Part shown: positions 52,285 to 63,777 of the stretch, in pieces
How positions within the stretch are numbered: position 1 is the first letter of the stretch
Layout: every line of letters starts with the position of its first letter
Origin: Vesta saturnalis
Lineage: Eukaryota > Arthropoda > Insecta > Coleoptera > Lampyridae
DNA length: 64,000 bases
Assembly (NCBI GenBank): GCA_036346205.1
Contig: JARFJB010001495.1
Span: 6,552,501 to 6,616,500, forward strand
Direction of reading: 5' to 3'
Program-made: the position numbers and the translations under genes
The notes under the pieces: generated by a model
The model's input: only the letters and a program-made list of their open reading frames with translations
The model's database searches: none
What the model was told of the DNA's origin: nothing

Positions 52285-52449
52285 TTAATAGCAAAATGTT
52301 ATGTTTGTTGTTTTTCCAGCTGCACCTAAACTACTTATAAACACATCCTTTATGTTTAGTAACATTTTAAATTCTTCTATGTGAGTTTTTTCTTTTAAAT
52401 ATTCATAAAAACGCTGAGGTAGTACACATTTAGAATCAGCTGTTTCCAT
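52285..52449 (-). pseudogene. P-loop protein remnant upstream of the virus-like genes
   Basis: From an ATG at 52449: METADSKCVLPQRFYEYLKE, then FKMLLNIKDVFISSLGAAGKTT and a stop after about 54 codons. GAAGKTT resembles a Walker A P-loop (G..G.GKT/S) lacking one residue of spacing. In a Polinton-like genome it could be the packaging ATPase, but a helicase or chance is also possible. No Walker B motif was found. Confidence 0.35.
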
Positions 52450-52789
52450 CACTATACTTGGTATTAATTACAGTCACATATATCACCTCTCGAGGTCGCT
52501 CACATTTTTTAAAGGGTTTGTAATGGGTGCTTTGATTTAACCCTGCTAATTCCATGTTTAATAATTACAAGTTGCTAACTGACTGATTTCAACACACCAC
52601 ACTGCGATTTACATAAGAAAAGTAAATGTGTGCTTGACCTACCAGAACAAGTATCAAGTTGTCAAATACACATACTGACTAACTAGTTACATGAGTCATT
52701 GATTAGGAACACTTACTTTGCTAGAACTGGTAAGACTTCCAAGAATTTGACCCTAAGGGCTCTCCCCTTCTCGTTTCCACGAACTGATT

Positions 52790-53295
52790 CTATTTTTCGA
52801 CTTCTAAGAATTGTAATATGATACTCCCTAGAGATCAACGAAGTTCGCCCCAATGAATTTTGAGGTCAATCAACTCTGACCTTGAAAAGGTCAATGAACT
52901 TTGATTTAAGAATTGTAATGAGACCTCAAATGAACTTTGATCTTGATGAGGTCAATGAACTGGCAACAACGTTTTGTTCTACTTGAAAACTTTTACGAAT
53001 TGCAATGTGACACCCCTATAAACTTTGATCTTGAAGAGGTAAATGAACTGGCAACAACGCTTTTTTCTATTTTTAGATTTCTGAGAATTGTAATTAGATA
53101 CCCGCAATGAACTTTGACCTTGAAAGAGATCAATTTACTTTTATTCTAAGAATTGTAATATGATACATCCAATTAACTTTGAGCTTGAAGAGTTCAATGA
53201 ACTGTTAACAACGCGTTCAATTAACGTTGATTCTAAGAATTGTAATATGACAACTCAATGACCTTCAACTTTGACCTTGAAGAGGTCAATGGCAA
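52790..53295. repeat. Degenerate tandem repeat rich in TGACCTTGA / AGGTCA
   Basis: AAGAATTGTAAT-like blocks recur near 52806, 52908, 52994, 53084, 53146 and 53236, at about 60-100-bp spacing. Each is followed by AACTTTGACCTTGAAGAGG-TCAATGAACT-type sequence and often GGCAACAACG. Copies differ by many substitutions. Related sequence occurs at 6595-6630. Confidence 0.8.
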
Positions 53296-53394
53296 CAACC
53301 CCGCATGACTTTGAGACATAACAACACTGAAGAGTGATCCAGAACCAGCATAGCTGTGCTATTGCGGCTCTCGCCGAATATGATACTCTCACTA

Positions 53395-53650
53395 CCGCCG
53401 GTCGTCTCTCAGCGTAACTAACGTTGCTTCGGTGAGTACTGTAGTCGACAGTGTCCTCTGCTGGCGTTGTGGGGTTTTCGTCTGCTTCTTGGAGATCGAG
53501 GGAACTTCGGACATCCCCGGTCGCTAGCGGGGTGGTCCCCACCACAGTTCATGCACTTGGTTCCGTCGGTTCGGGGTTTCGTTTATTGGCTGCAGTGATG
53601 ATCTCCGGCGCACAGCGTGCCGCCGCCCTGCAGAAACGCCGTATGCTGTA
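53395..53650 (-). pseudogene. LINE ORF1 (gag-like) zinc-knuckle fragment
   Basis: On the minus strand TKCMNCGGDHPASDRGCPKFP (53560-53500) is a C..C...H......C knuckle of the kind found at the end of Jockey/R1-type ORF1 proteins (compare RCNCSGPHTANYRGCP at 34.2 kb). A basic stretch follows. A frame in another phase over the same DNA (53255-53545) has no motif. It is a short, GC-rich relic, unlike its AT-rich neighbours. Confidence 0.55.
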
Positions 53651-53654
53651 ACGG

Positions 53655-55110
53655 TTTTTAGTGTCAGTTTTTAGCTGTATTGGTTTATCGGTATTTTATA
53701 GAAGAGGACGGTTTCGGATTTTTTTAAGTTGGCATCTATATGTCTATCAATGTCTATTTGACATGAAGTTTTTAACGTCCATTTGACTTAGATTATTGAT
53801 TTTGTTTTTTACAATGCTGCCTATTTTCGTTATGAACTTATTATAAAACAGGCTGCACAATTATCTGTTAACTAAACTTCTTATTACAATACCAAAAACT
53901 AACATAAATAATTTTGTGAGGACTACTAGATCTTCATACAAATTAAAAGGTATCTGGAAAATCGCAAATAAAAAGTTTACATTTACATTTCTACTCGAGC
54001 TTATACAAAGAATTTGTATTGGTTTCTTTCTATTCTTATAAAATGCAAAATTTTCTATAGATTTTTTTTTATATGTCTAGCATATAAAGAATTTTTATTT
54101 ATGCAGCATCATTTTTATATGATTTATTGTTTGCGTGTTAGAAACACTGACATTTACTAGCTTCACATTTTTCAGCGATCAGTTTTTGTTCTTATTCACA
54201 TAGTGCGTGTCCTAAAGTACACGATTTAAATATTATGCGTATAATTTTAATGTAAATTTATTACATGACCTTAGTTTTTGTATCACTTTGCAATTTAATG
54301 AAATACTGAAAATTCCAGAAATTTATTTAAATAGGTAAATTTCAAAATAGGGATTTTTTCATCAACCAATTATTTACATGCTAATGGTAAAGGATACCTA
54401 ATATCATACTACAGATTGCTTTAAAATTAGAAAATAATGTTCAGATGCGTTAGATATATTAAAAATTCATTTATAACCAAGTCAATAATATGGAAATATT
54501 TTTTATAAAACACTGTAGACTGTAAGGATACCGACCCAGTTTTTTGTAGGACAAACTCAGTATTCATCCATGCGGTTTTAGGTTAATTTAGTATTCCTAT
54601 TTTAAAGCAGATGGACGATAGTGTACTTAGCAATACTCGCAGACTTTATATGTGTACATATTTACCTTATTATTTCTTCGCTTGATTTTCATAGTTTTTT
54701 AGTAACCTAAAACCAAGACTTATGAACGACGCTTAAATTAAATTGCAATTATGCTTGCTCCAGTTAATTCGTTAAATATAGGCCTTGTGTTTAAAGATAA
54801 CATGTCATACTCCATATTTTGTCACACGATTTACTCAATGTAATATTGAAGTTCGGAAAATTCTTACAGTATTTATATTATTAGTAATGTATGTGTGTGC
54901 AACTTGTAGAAAGAAAAAAAGACACAAAACTGACACATACATGCTACTTTTTCGCAGGACTAAAAAATTTAGGCATCATCGCCAATCCTTTAATCACAAA
55001 ATGCTCCATTTTTACTTTCCAACCTACACATACATATGTAGGTATGGAAGGTTATGAAATCGACTTTTCTTCACTATCGCTAAATCGACTTATTGGCTTA
55101 TTTTACAACT
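53655..55110. other. No recognisable feature (about 1.45 kb)
   Basis: AT-rich, no domain. CCAACCTACACATACATATG occurs near 55020 and, in part, near 21930, which hints at a further dispersed repeat. Confidence 0.45.
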
Positions 55111-55117
55111 TTTGGCC

Positions 55118-55510
55118 AAATGTGTGTGTATGCGTGCGTGTACGTGTGTCCGTGTGTACATGTGTGCGTGTGTGCGTGTGTGCGTGTGTGCGTGTGTGCG
55201 TGTGTGCGTGTGTGCGTGTGTGCGTGTGTGCGTGTGTGTGCGTGTGCGTGTGCGTGTGTGCATGTGTGCGCGTGTGCGTGTGTGCGTGCGTGTGTGCGTG
55301 TGTGGTGTGGTGTGTGTGGTGTGTCGTGTGTGCGTGTGTGCGTGTGTGCGTGTTGCGTGTGTGGTGTGTGCTGTGTGCGTGTGTGCGTGTGTGCGTGTGT
55401 GGTGTGTGTGTGCTGTGTGTGTGTCGTGTTCTAAGTCTGTGGCGAGGTGTGCGTGTGTGCGTGTGTGCGTAAGTGTGTGAATGAGTGCGTGCGTGTGTGC
55501 GTGCGTGGAT
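55118..55510. repeat. (GTGTGCGT)n octanucleotide array, plus-strand G-rich
   Basis: About 390 bp of GTGTGCGT with TGTGGTGTG variants after 55300. On the opposite strand this is ACACACGC, the unit of the larger array at 56.7-58.7 kb, so the two arrays are in inverted orientation. Confidence 0.95.
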
Positions 55511-55749
55511 GCGCGCGCGCTTGTGTATATGTTTGTGAGTAAGGTTAAGTAAGGTAGTAATATTCCTAAAGATACTGCGCAAAACGCAAGGTGGACTTCT
55601 CCTTGACACTGGACTAAATTCTAGACAAAACAAAATAAAATTGGTTTAATAAAAGCAACCTCGCAAGACGCCTCTCTTCTTTGCAATAGGCGTAAGTTAT
55701 AATATTTAAAATATCTGGTGCTGAACACGACACGACCTTTCAACCTACA

Positions 55750-56735
55750 AAATGGAAATTAAAAGAAATGAAATAATTTTAGTAATATTTTTTTAGGATA
55801 ATTATGCAGCCTCTCTTATAACAAGCTCGTTACGAGAATGATCAACATTATAAAATTAATAACCTATGTCAAACAGACGTTTCTTCATGTGTACACTTTT
55901 TCTAATAAAATTAATCGGTATTCAGATAACGAAAAATTCTACGAACTTTTTGCCGCTAAATTACGCGTCGTATGGAAGATGGCATACAACATAAGTAATC
56001 GATATTTTTAAGATCTATATCTAGGTATTTTTATATCTTTGAAATATGCAGCTGATTTAGAAATATTTGAATTGTGCTAGCTTTTACTTGACGGAAATTC
56101 ATAGTATCACTTAATATCTAATTTCCACAAAATCATTTAATGAATAACAATTGTTTCGACACACAGCGTCTTCTTCAGATTCGATCTTAAACTAACTTAC
56201 AACGCTACAAAATGCTTAACCTATACTAATTGTGATGGGAGGCTGACAACTAATTATGTGATGAAGAGGGAGAGGCAAACAGCGACCAATAGTATAAATC
56301 AATTTGATCGTCTAATAATAAACCTTTATTGTAAAAAAAGAAATAAATGTTTAAGGACAAAAACGCACGTTTCTTATTAAACGATCAAATTGATTTTTAC
56401 TATTCGCCACTGTTTGACTGTCAGCCACCCACTGACACTAGTATAGGTTAAAGGTTTTGTAGGGAGGTAAGTTAGTTAAAGATCGAATCCGAAGAAGACA
56501 CAGTTTGTTGAAACAATTGTTATTCATTAACTGATTTTGAGGAAATCAGAAACTATTTCTTTCATTTAATAAGTGTTGAAAATATTTCATAAAAACCCAA
56601 GACCGACCCTAATAACGCCCCTCGCCGCCGCTGGATTTCTCACAAATTCTAACTAGCTCGAAGCTAAATACAACATTTTAGGTACGTAGGCATTTTAGTC
56701 TTGGAGTTATCGTGGATACTAACATAGATGCACAT
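55750..56735 (+). repeat. Dispersed repeat ending in a CACACG-type array, copy 2
   Basis: Second copy of the unit at 18740-19321, with the same block order and the same run into an array at its right end. It is longer because a MITE has inserted at 56122-56546. Confidence 0.7.
56122..56546. mobile_element. Long-arm fold-back MITE (MITE D)
   Basis: ATTTCCACAAAATCATTTAA at 56122 pairs with the end TTAACTGATTTTGAGGAAAT at 56546. Inward, GAATAACAATTGTTTC, GAAGAAGACACAG, GATCGAATC, AAGTTAGT and ATCAAATTGAT blocks continue the pairing over about 190 bp per arm. Length 425 bp. Absent from the matching place in the copy at 18.7-19.3 kb, which gives an empty-site comparison. Confidence 0.85.
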
Positions 56736-58670
56736 ACGCGCACGCACGCACACACGTACACACGCACACAAGAACACACACACACATCACACGCACACAC
56801 GCACAAATGCACACGCGCACACGAGCGCACGCGCATACGCTTACACATGCACACGCGCACACGCGCCCACACTCACAAAATTACACACGCACACACGCAC
56901 ACGCACATACGCACACACGCACACACGCACACACGCACACACGAACACACGCACACACGCACACCACGCACCACACGACACACGCACACACACGCACACA
57001 CGACACACACACGACACACACGCACACACGCACACACGCACACACGCACTACACACACGCACCACACCACACGCAACCACGCACACAGCACACCGACACG
57101 CACACACGCACACACACGCACACGCACACCACACACGCACACACGCACACACGCACCACGCACACACGCACTACAACAGCACAACGCACACACGCACACA
57201 CACAGCACACACACAGCACACACACACACACACGCAACACCACACGCACACAGCACACACGCACACACACACACACGCACTACACGCAGACACGCACACA
57301 CGCACACACACACACGCACACGACGCACACACGCACGCACAACGCACACACACAGCACACACGCACACCGCTACACACCAGCACACGCACAGCACACAGC
57401 ACACACCACACGACACGCACCACACGCACACACGTACACCGCACACACGCACACACGCACACACCACACACACGCACACACGCACACACGCACACGACAC
57501 ACACCACACGCACACACACACACGCACAGCACACATCGCACACAGCACACACGCACACACCACACACACGCACACACGCAACGACACACGCACACCACGC
57601 ACAGCACACGACACACCACACGCACACACACGCACAGCACACGACACACGCACACACGCAGCACACACGCACTACAGCGACACACAGCAACACCACAGCA
57701 CACCACACGCACACACACACACACAACACACACGCACACACACCACACACACACACCGCACACCACACGACACACACGCACACACACACGCACACACACA
57801 GCACACACACACGCACACGCAACACGACACACACAGCACACACACACGCACACACACACACACGCACACACACACACGCACACACGACACACACACACCA
57901 CGCACACCACACAGCACACGCACACACAGCACACACAGACACACAGCACACACGCACACGCACACACGCAAACACACACACAGACACACACACACACGCA
58001 CACACACGACACACCACACACGCAACACACGCACACACACACGCACACACGCACACAGCAACACGACACACGCACACCGACACACGCATCACAACGCACA
58101 ACGCACACACGCACACACACGCACAGCACAACGCACACACCACACACGCACAACACGACACACACGCACACGCACACACGCACACACGCACATACACGCA
58201 CACGCACACACGCACACACACACACACCACACACGACACACAGCACACGCCACACACGCACACACGCAACACCACGCACACGCACACACGCACACACGCA
58301 CACCGACACACACACACGCACACACGCACAACGCACACCACACACGCACACACGCACACACACGCCACACACGCACACACGCACACACGCATACACCCTC
58401 ACACGCGCACACACGCACACACGCACACACGCACACACGCACACACGCACACACACCGTATACACGTAGACACGCACTCGCGCACACACGCACACACGCA
58501 CACGCGCACACACGCACACACGCACACACGCACACACGCACACACGCACACACGCACACACGCATACACGCACACACGCACACACCCATACACGCACACA
58601 CGCACAAACGCACACACGCACATCCGCACATACGTATACTCGCATTCACGTACTCACGCACACGCGCACA
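56736..58670. repeat. (ACACACGC)n octanucleotide array
   Basis: About 1.93 kb. The middle (about 56960-58350) is scrambled by many one- and two-base losses (CACCACACG, ACGACAC, CAGCAC), whereas the right end (58390-58620) is regular. All frames are artefacts. Confidence 0.96.
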
Positions 58671-58679
58671 CTCACCGAT

Positions 58680-59560
58680 AGATATTTTAGTTTTGTTACA
58701 ATGAGTGCTTCAAATATTCTGGTTTGCGCAATGCTTAATCTACGCCGTCCTAAAATCCACGCACCGCATTAGTTAGAAATACTGGATTCATTTCTCTGCT
58801 GGCACTATGCACTCGCCTGTTTAATTTGTCCACATTGTTAAACAAAAGAAATCAATGGGTAATAAGTCAGTGAAATATGGCTTCCATTTAATTGATGTAT
58901 AACCTCTCAAGTTGAATGTGGTTTGCGGGAATCCAGTTCAAATCAGTGGTTGGGCTTCATAAATCAATCACTAGGATACCATGTCTTCGCAGAAGCTCCA
59001 AAAATTCCGTAATAAAGGTGTCGATCTATGAAGAATGGGCCAATAAGATCAATTTCAACCATTCCTTTATATTGACGCGCTAATTTTGTTACGTGTGCGT
59101 TTCGAGAAATAGATGCTCATTTGTCTAGGACCAATATTTAATGGATACGACAGAAGTAAATTAAGATATTAAACCGAAAAGGAAGTTGTTTTTATGAATA
59201 GCCGATAAGTCAGTAAATTAGCTGTGCCTCCACTCTAAAAGGACATCAGTGAATATTATTGTATGCAATATGTGTGGATCTTCCTTTAATGGATTAAATA
59301 GTGTTTGGCGAAATCGTGGTCATAAAAGACTTGGTGATTTGACAATTTAGAAGATTTGTACTTAAAGTCTTTTAAGATTTGCAGCATAATGGATTTGGGT
59401 ATCCCAAAATTGTTGCCAATTTTCCCTGAACTACTAATTGGGTTGTCTTTCACTTGAGGTCGAAGTCATTCATATATACCGCTGGAAATGATCGGTCTTT
59501 CTTGGCAGACACAAGGGAACACTGGGTTTTGACGGCCTTAAACGTAAGTAGATTATTCCT
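58680..59560. other. No recognisable feature
   Basis: No domain recognised. It may include the decayed 3' part of the LINE at 59.56 kb. Confidence 0.45.
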
Positions 59561-59563
59561 TCC

Positions 59564-60440
59564 CTACTCAAGGATACGTACTAAGTCATTGTTGATTGAG
59601 GCTGTCTTTTTCACTTTAACGTCCTGATTATTGTGGGAAAACTGAGAAGAGCTACAATGTAAAGTGCTGTCATCCGCAAAGCAATAGACCGGGTTAGTTG
59701 TTGAGGAAATGAGGTAATTTATGTACAGTAGGAAAAGTGTGGGAGCTATCACTGATCCTTGGGGTACGCCCGCGTTAACAGTAGTTTCTTTCGAAAAGCA
59801 GGAAAAGTGTGGGAGCTATCACTGATACTTGGGGTACACCAATAGTGGTGGTCGTTTAGGAGTTTATTAGACTCGAGGAGCAAAAGTAGTTTGGTGGTTG
59901 ATGATTTTCCATAGAATGGAAGTGCTATTGGTGGTTTGAGGGATTGGTTTTTCCCCTTTTTAGGAATAGGTTGGACATTTGTCCACTTCCACGAGGAGGG
60001 ATACTCTCTAGATGACATAGAGATAGAAATCAGTTTGGACAATACAGGTACTACCTCGGAGTAGTATTTTTTAAGGACGATAGCTGGAATACCATCAGGG
60101 CCAGTCGCCTTGTTTGAGTCAAGTTTATTGACATTTGATTCTAGGAGCTTGTATCGAAAGTGGATTAGTTTTATAGCGTATGAGGTAGATTTCGGCGACG
60201 GCATAATTTTACCAGAATCATGGAGACATGCATTTGATGCAAATTCTTTGAATTTACATTTTTCAAACATCTCGTTGGCCTTGGAGATGATACTTTTGCA
60301 TCTATTCCTTTCCGCGTGATTTTCGACAGATTTATTTGATTTCTATTTGGTATAGAGTTTATGCTTTTGCGATACTGCATCAGTGCAAGCCTTATTAAAC
60401 CAGGGTTGGGAACGGGCATTATTTGCATGATTATGTTTTT
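59564..60440 (-). pseudogene. Jockey/CR1-group LINE reverse transcriptase fragment
   Basis: Minus strand: NHAERNRCKSIISKANEMFE linker (about 60330-60265), KLDSNKATGPDGIPAIVLKK (60124-60065), the RT entry block, SSWKWTNVQPIPKKGKN (59995-59945), IALPFYGKSSTTKLLL (decayed), then a deletion removing the FDVSKAFD block, and, after a frame change, PQGSVIAPTLFLLYIN (about 59765-59718) and PVYCFADDSTLHCSSS (59700-59650), with FADD intact. The block order is right but the middle is missing. The frame ends in a tail at 59564. A 68-bp tandem duplication spans the PQGS region (59732-59839). Confidence 0.85.
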
Positions 60441-62237
60441 TGTATAACTCCATACCCTTCAGGATAACTTCAGTTACTAAAAGAGCAATGTTTGAAATAT
60501 GAGGACCGTTTAAAGCAATACTCAGGGGAAGGTTGCAAAAAATCTTGCAGTTCGCTCCACTTATCTGATTTAAAACACCACATAGTTCTATCTGTTTCTC
60601 AAGTAACAGTGGGATTTGGTACAGAGGAAGTTACTTCGATTAGGTAGTGGTATAATTGAATATTCATATTTTATTTCATATACTTCATTTAATGCAGTTA
60701 CGTTCATTTGCCCTACACGATATCACACCGTTCAATCTATTTTAGTAACATTCATTAACATCAAATTAATTCACATCACAAAAATATCAATCTTCTAAAG
60801 CAAGCAATCTGTTGTTTGCATTCCCAACGCATTATATAGGCCAAGGACACAACCCTAACCTGTTTAAATATACTAGATTTCTACTCCACCTCAACTGTTC
60901 ATAATCAATTTATTAAACCGTCTCCAAATCACATACATTTCAACACCTGTATTTTCTTTCATTAGTCACCCCTTCATTATTTAAAAAATGGTAAAAGAAT
61001 CACTTACCTAAAATATAAAATTGTGGTTGTTGCTCCAAACATTCATAAGAAAACCACACGCACCATTTATCTTCACCTACATCATTAACACAACCGAAAC
61101 TCATTATTATTAATTTATTATTACACAAAGAGAAGAAAATCATCAGTAAATAACAGACACGTGTTTAAGAATAGTATATTATACACCTAGGTTGAGAATT
61201 GAACCATTATTAACCGTGCAAATTAATTTAATTTGCGAGGCTTATGATGTCCTTTTCAACCAAGGTGTATATAGAATTTTTTGTACTACTTGAGAATAAA
61301 ACTGTAAAAATTGTCGTTTGATTGAATTAGATTTTGAATATTATTGTGTGATTTTCTAGCCATTTTCAAAATATCAGGTAAATTGGGCATAATTTGTCAA
61401 ACAGTAAAACTGACAAAATGACACATGACATAATTCATCACTAACCTATAACGTTTTGTTTTATGATATCACTGTTAGTACACGAAATTTCAACGAAAAA
61501 ATATTGCTAAAAGTTTGTGGACGTTATAAATATAATAATTTCACAAACTTTTGCTTTAATATATTTCATATTTTATTTTGTTAAATTTTCGAGTTTGTTT
61601 TTTTTTCTTAGTTATAGAGTATTGTTTCATTCATTAACACTAAATACAATCATTATTTACCTAGATGTTTTTTTATTTTGATTATTAACCTAGGGAGAGA
61701 AATATTACTTCTCACTAAAGGTTAGTAGAAAAAAAAAATTGTTAGAGTTTACGACCAGGGACGATCTAACTCGAAGCCCGATTTCAAAATCTAAATCAGA
61801 ATACAGAACCCAGTTTCTTTTAATTTTTTTATTCCTGAATTATTTTTAGTTACTATATTTAATTTATAAAACTGTTATATTTTCATTTTTCTTTCTAATT
61901 GTAATTCTATAATATATTTTCTATCTACAGTTATTGCGTTAATTCGGTCTAACCATAGGCAACCCAACACACACTTTCGTGTTGAAAATTGCCAACAAAA
62001 CCTAACATGAGAAGACTGAGCTAACAAACAAGGGCAATAACCAAACATTTTATTGTTCACTCATTGAAGGTGTTACACAGCAAATGCTTCTGCACTATGT
62101 CCTGCGGGATTAGTGGTAGATGAAAATTGAAGTCAATCGGAATTGTGGACACTAAGATTTGCCAGAATTGAGGTATCGCAAGATGAAAACTGTGACAAGA
62201 GGTAATCCGTTTTCAGACTAATTTAATTAAAAAGGTC
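60441..62237. other. No recognisable feature (about 1.8 kb)
   Basis: AT-rich. 60441-60620 may be further LINE upstream sequence (minus strand). Nothing else is recognisable. Confidence 0.45.
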
Positions 62238-62519
62238 TTGAAAGTTATCATTGGGAGACCTACACAAATGGCAGTAGAATTTCACAAATTGGGGCCCAGA
62301 ATGATTGAACGAAATCGCATCATATTTGTTTCTTTCCAAACTGGACATCCTCTTACAGTCTACGTTGTCCTTGGAACACGCACATACTCCGCCTTTACGG
62401 TGAAAGAGTGGGGGTTTTATATGGGAAATTGCAGGTCAGGCGAATCAGTGCTGCCCGGGGAGACTTGTGTTCCTGATAGAAACCGAATGTCCGGTTGCAC
62501 TTGTTCAAGGTGTAGGTGA
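62238..62519 (+). CDS. Unrecognised 93-codon ORF
   Basis: Open frame starting MKVIIGRPTQMAVEFHKLGP with a Cys-rich end (CRSGES...GETCVPD...GCTCSRCR). No family match that I know. It lies 0.5 kb before virus-like element copy 2, in the same direction, but nothing else links the two. Chance is quite possible. Confidence 0.25.
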   Translation: MKVIIGRPTQMAVEFHKLGPRMIERNRIIFVSFQTGHPLTVYVVLGTRTYSAFTVKEWGFYMGNCRSGESVLPGETCVPDRNRMSGCTCSRCR

Positions 62520-62904
62520 ACAGCATTAAGATTCGACCTGTACCACGTATGTTGCAGTAGTGTATCCGAATGTTGGTACTTTCGAGGTCGCTTGAGTCCG
62601 AATGGCGCAAAATTTTATTTGCTCTGATTAGCCTTAATTTTGGAGTTCACAAATGTTCGCCCCAATGCTTGGGACGGATCGACGAATCGTTGTGAGAGTA
62701 TGGGCGTTTCGTCCTACTCACATGGGATGTGGCGTCTGTATAGCCGTTAAAACTCCACGCTTGGCTAGTGCGTGTTGGTATACGGAATAAAGGAGATAGC
62801 GAACGGCAGACCTTATCGAGCTCAGAAAATTGGAAGACCAATATTATGGAGCTCATGGTAAAGGTGGAGGAGAGTAGGTGAGATTGGAGACTTTTGGAAC
62901 ACAC

Positions 62905-63045
62905 ATTTCGAAGGTCCCACATTTCCAAAATTATCACAATCTCAAGGTCTCACCCGCCCAAGGTTACGCAATAAGTAGGTCATGTTTACATAGAACTTTC
63001 CCAAGGTCACACATTTGTAAGAATACCACACTGTAAGGTGTAAAA
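62905..63045 (+). repeat. Cluster of AAGGT(C)-type direct repeats
   Basis: AAGGTCCCAC, AAGGTCTCAC, AAGGTTACGC, AAGGTCACAC and AAGGTGTAAA occur in a row at about 62911, 62943, 62960, 63003 and 63036, just before the ATG at 63051. Confidence 0.5.
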
Positions 63046-63050
63046 ACACG

Positions 63051-63117
63051 ATGGTCACTAACACTCAACACATTAGTGTCGGTCTGTCACCTCAATTCAA
63101 TTTTGAACCAGTAGTGA
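63051..63117 (+). pseudogene. Virus-like element copy 2: small ORF N-terminal part
   Basis: ATG at 63051 opens MVTNTQHISVGLSPQFNFEP then VVKL, after which LINE-type sequence takes over in frame. The HISVG.S..FN.EPVVKL part resembles YVEIGYSTHLNLAPVVRIG at 51.9 kb. Placement before the PLA2 gene is the same in both copies. About 22 codons remain. Confidence 0.4.
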
Positions 63118-63311
63118 AACTGAATCGTATTCAAAAGAGAGCGATTAGGCTTATAAATGACCCGTCCTTAACTTCTCACATACAGTCCCTTGAGCATAGA
63201 AGGATGGTTTCAGTTCTTTCTTTGTATTATCGTTATTACAACGGCTATTGTGCTGCTGAATTATATTATTTGATACCATCTCGGGCTATCTTTGCGAGAA
63301 GGATTAATTAA
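63118..63311 (+). pseudogene. LINE reverse transcriptase C-terminal fragment
   Basis: NRIQKRAIRLINDPSLTSHI followed by QSLEHRRMVSVLSLYYRYYNGYCAAEL is the conserved tail of Jockey/CR1-group reverse transcriptases (L..IQ.RA.RLI.DP.LT..L.SLEHRR.V..L.L.YRYYHG.CS.EL). Only the tail is present, ending at a stop at 63311. It sits between two parts of the virus-like element. Confidence 0.75.
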
Positions 63312-63777
63312 CAAGTTAATAAATAAATTACCCGTGGATTTGCATATACCTGGGTACAGATATTGCGGTTCGGGTACCCGTTTACGAGAACGATTAGCTT
63401 GCGGTTATAGAGGTATTAACGAACTGGACGAAGCATGTAAAGAACACGATATTGCATACTCGCAGTCAAACGATCTAAGGCATCGCCACATAGCTGATGA
63501 GGCTTTGCAACAAAAAGTGTGGAATAGATTTCGTTCCTCAAACGCTACTTTTGTAGAAAGAGCAGCTGCATTAACCATAGCCGGTATAATGAAAGGAAAA
63601 ATAACAATGGGAATGGAAAGCAAACCACGACGTAGGAAGCATTCTCACAGAAACAGACCAAATTCATTCCACAAAGCAGTGCTTCTAGCGCGAAGTCGTG
63701 TTGGTGGTAAACTTCGCTTATCGTTAACATCTACCGTACAAAAAGCCTTAAACGTTTTAAAACATAAAAAGTCTTGA
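63292..63777 (+). CDS. Virus-like element copy 2: PLA2-domain protein, open frame
   Basis: A 161-codon open frame, homologous to parvovirus VP1-type secreted-like phospholipase A2 domains. After INKLPVDLHIPG comes the calcium loop YRYCGSGTRL, then GINELDEACKEHDIAYSQS, with the catalytic His-Asp pair and downstream Tyr; RDLR..R.IAD.ALQ-type helix (DLRHRHIADEALQQKVW) completes the domain. A basic region (KPRRRKHSHRNRP, about 63620-63660) resembles a nuclear localisation signal. The frame stops at 63775-63777 where the element's protein should continue. The Met at 63292 overlaps the LINE fragment, so the true start is uncertain. In viruses this lipase acts during entry; here any role is unknown. 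Confidence 0.75.
   Translation: MREGLINKLINKLPVDLHIPGYRYCGSGTRLRERLACGYRGINELDEACKEHDIAYSQSNDLRHRHIADEALQQKVWNRFRSSNATFVERAAALTIAGIMKGKITMGMESKPRRRKHSHRNRPNSFHKAVLLARSRVGGKLRLSLTSTVQKALNVLKHKKS

Larger units (their letters stand above)
46720..52449 (-). mobile_element. Virus-like integrated element, copy 1 (Polinton/adintovirus-like)
   Basis: Five to six decayed genes lie on one strand in a compact order: P-loop protein (52.4), small ORF (52.1), PLA2 protein (49.6), adenovirus-type protease (48.9), probable structural protein (48.5) and acidic DUF8207-like protein (47.8-46.7). Spacing between the last four is under 50 bp, like a viral genome. An LTR-like stretch appears to interrupt it at 50.6-51.8 kb. 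Protease plus PLA2 plus structural genes fit a Polinton/adintovirus-like element. I see no PolB or integrase in the window, so the assignment stays open. All genes carry stops or frameshifts except short stretches. Confidence 0.65.

Noticed and set aside
52790..53295. CRISPR array
   Set aside because: Units are degenerate and adjacent without unique spacers, and the sequence is eukaryotic.
53255..53545. 96-codon minus frame as a gene
   Set aside because: The zinc-knuckle motif lies in another frame of the same strand, so this frame is the shadow.
56712..58704. Frames of more than 600 codons of His-Thr-Arg
   Set aside because: Artefacts of the ACACACGC array.
63051..63311. A single 86-codon gene
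   Set aside because: It is an in-frame chimera: a short element-like start joined to the tail of a LINE reverse transcriptase.
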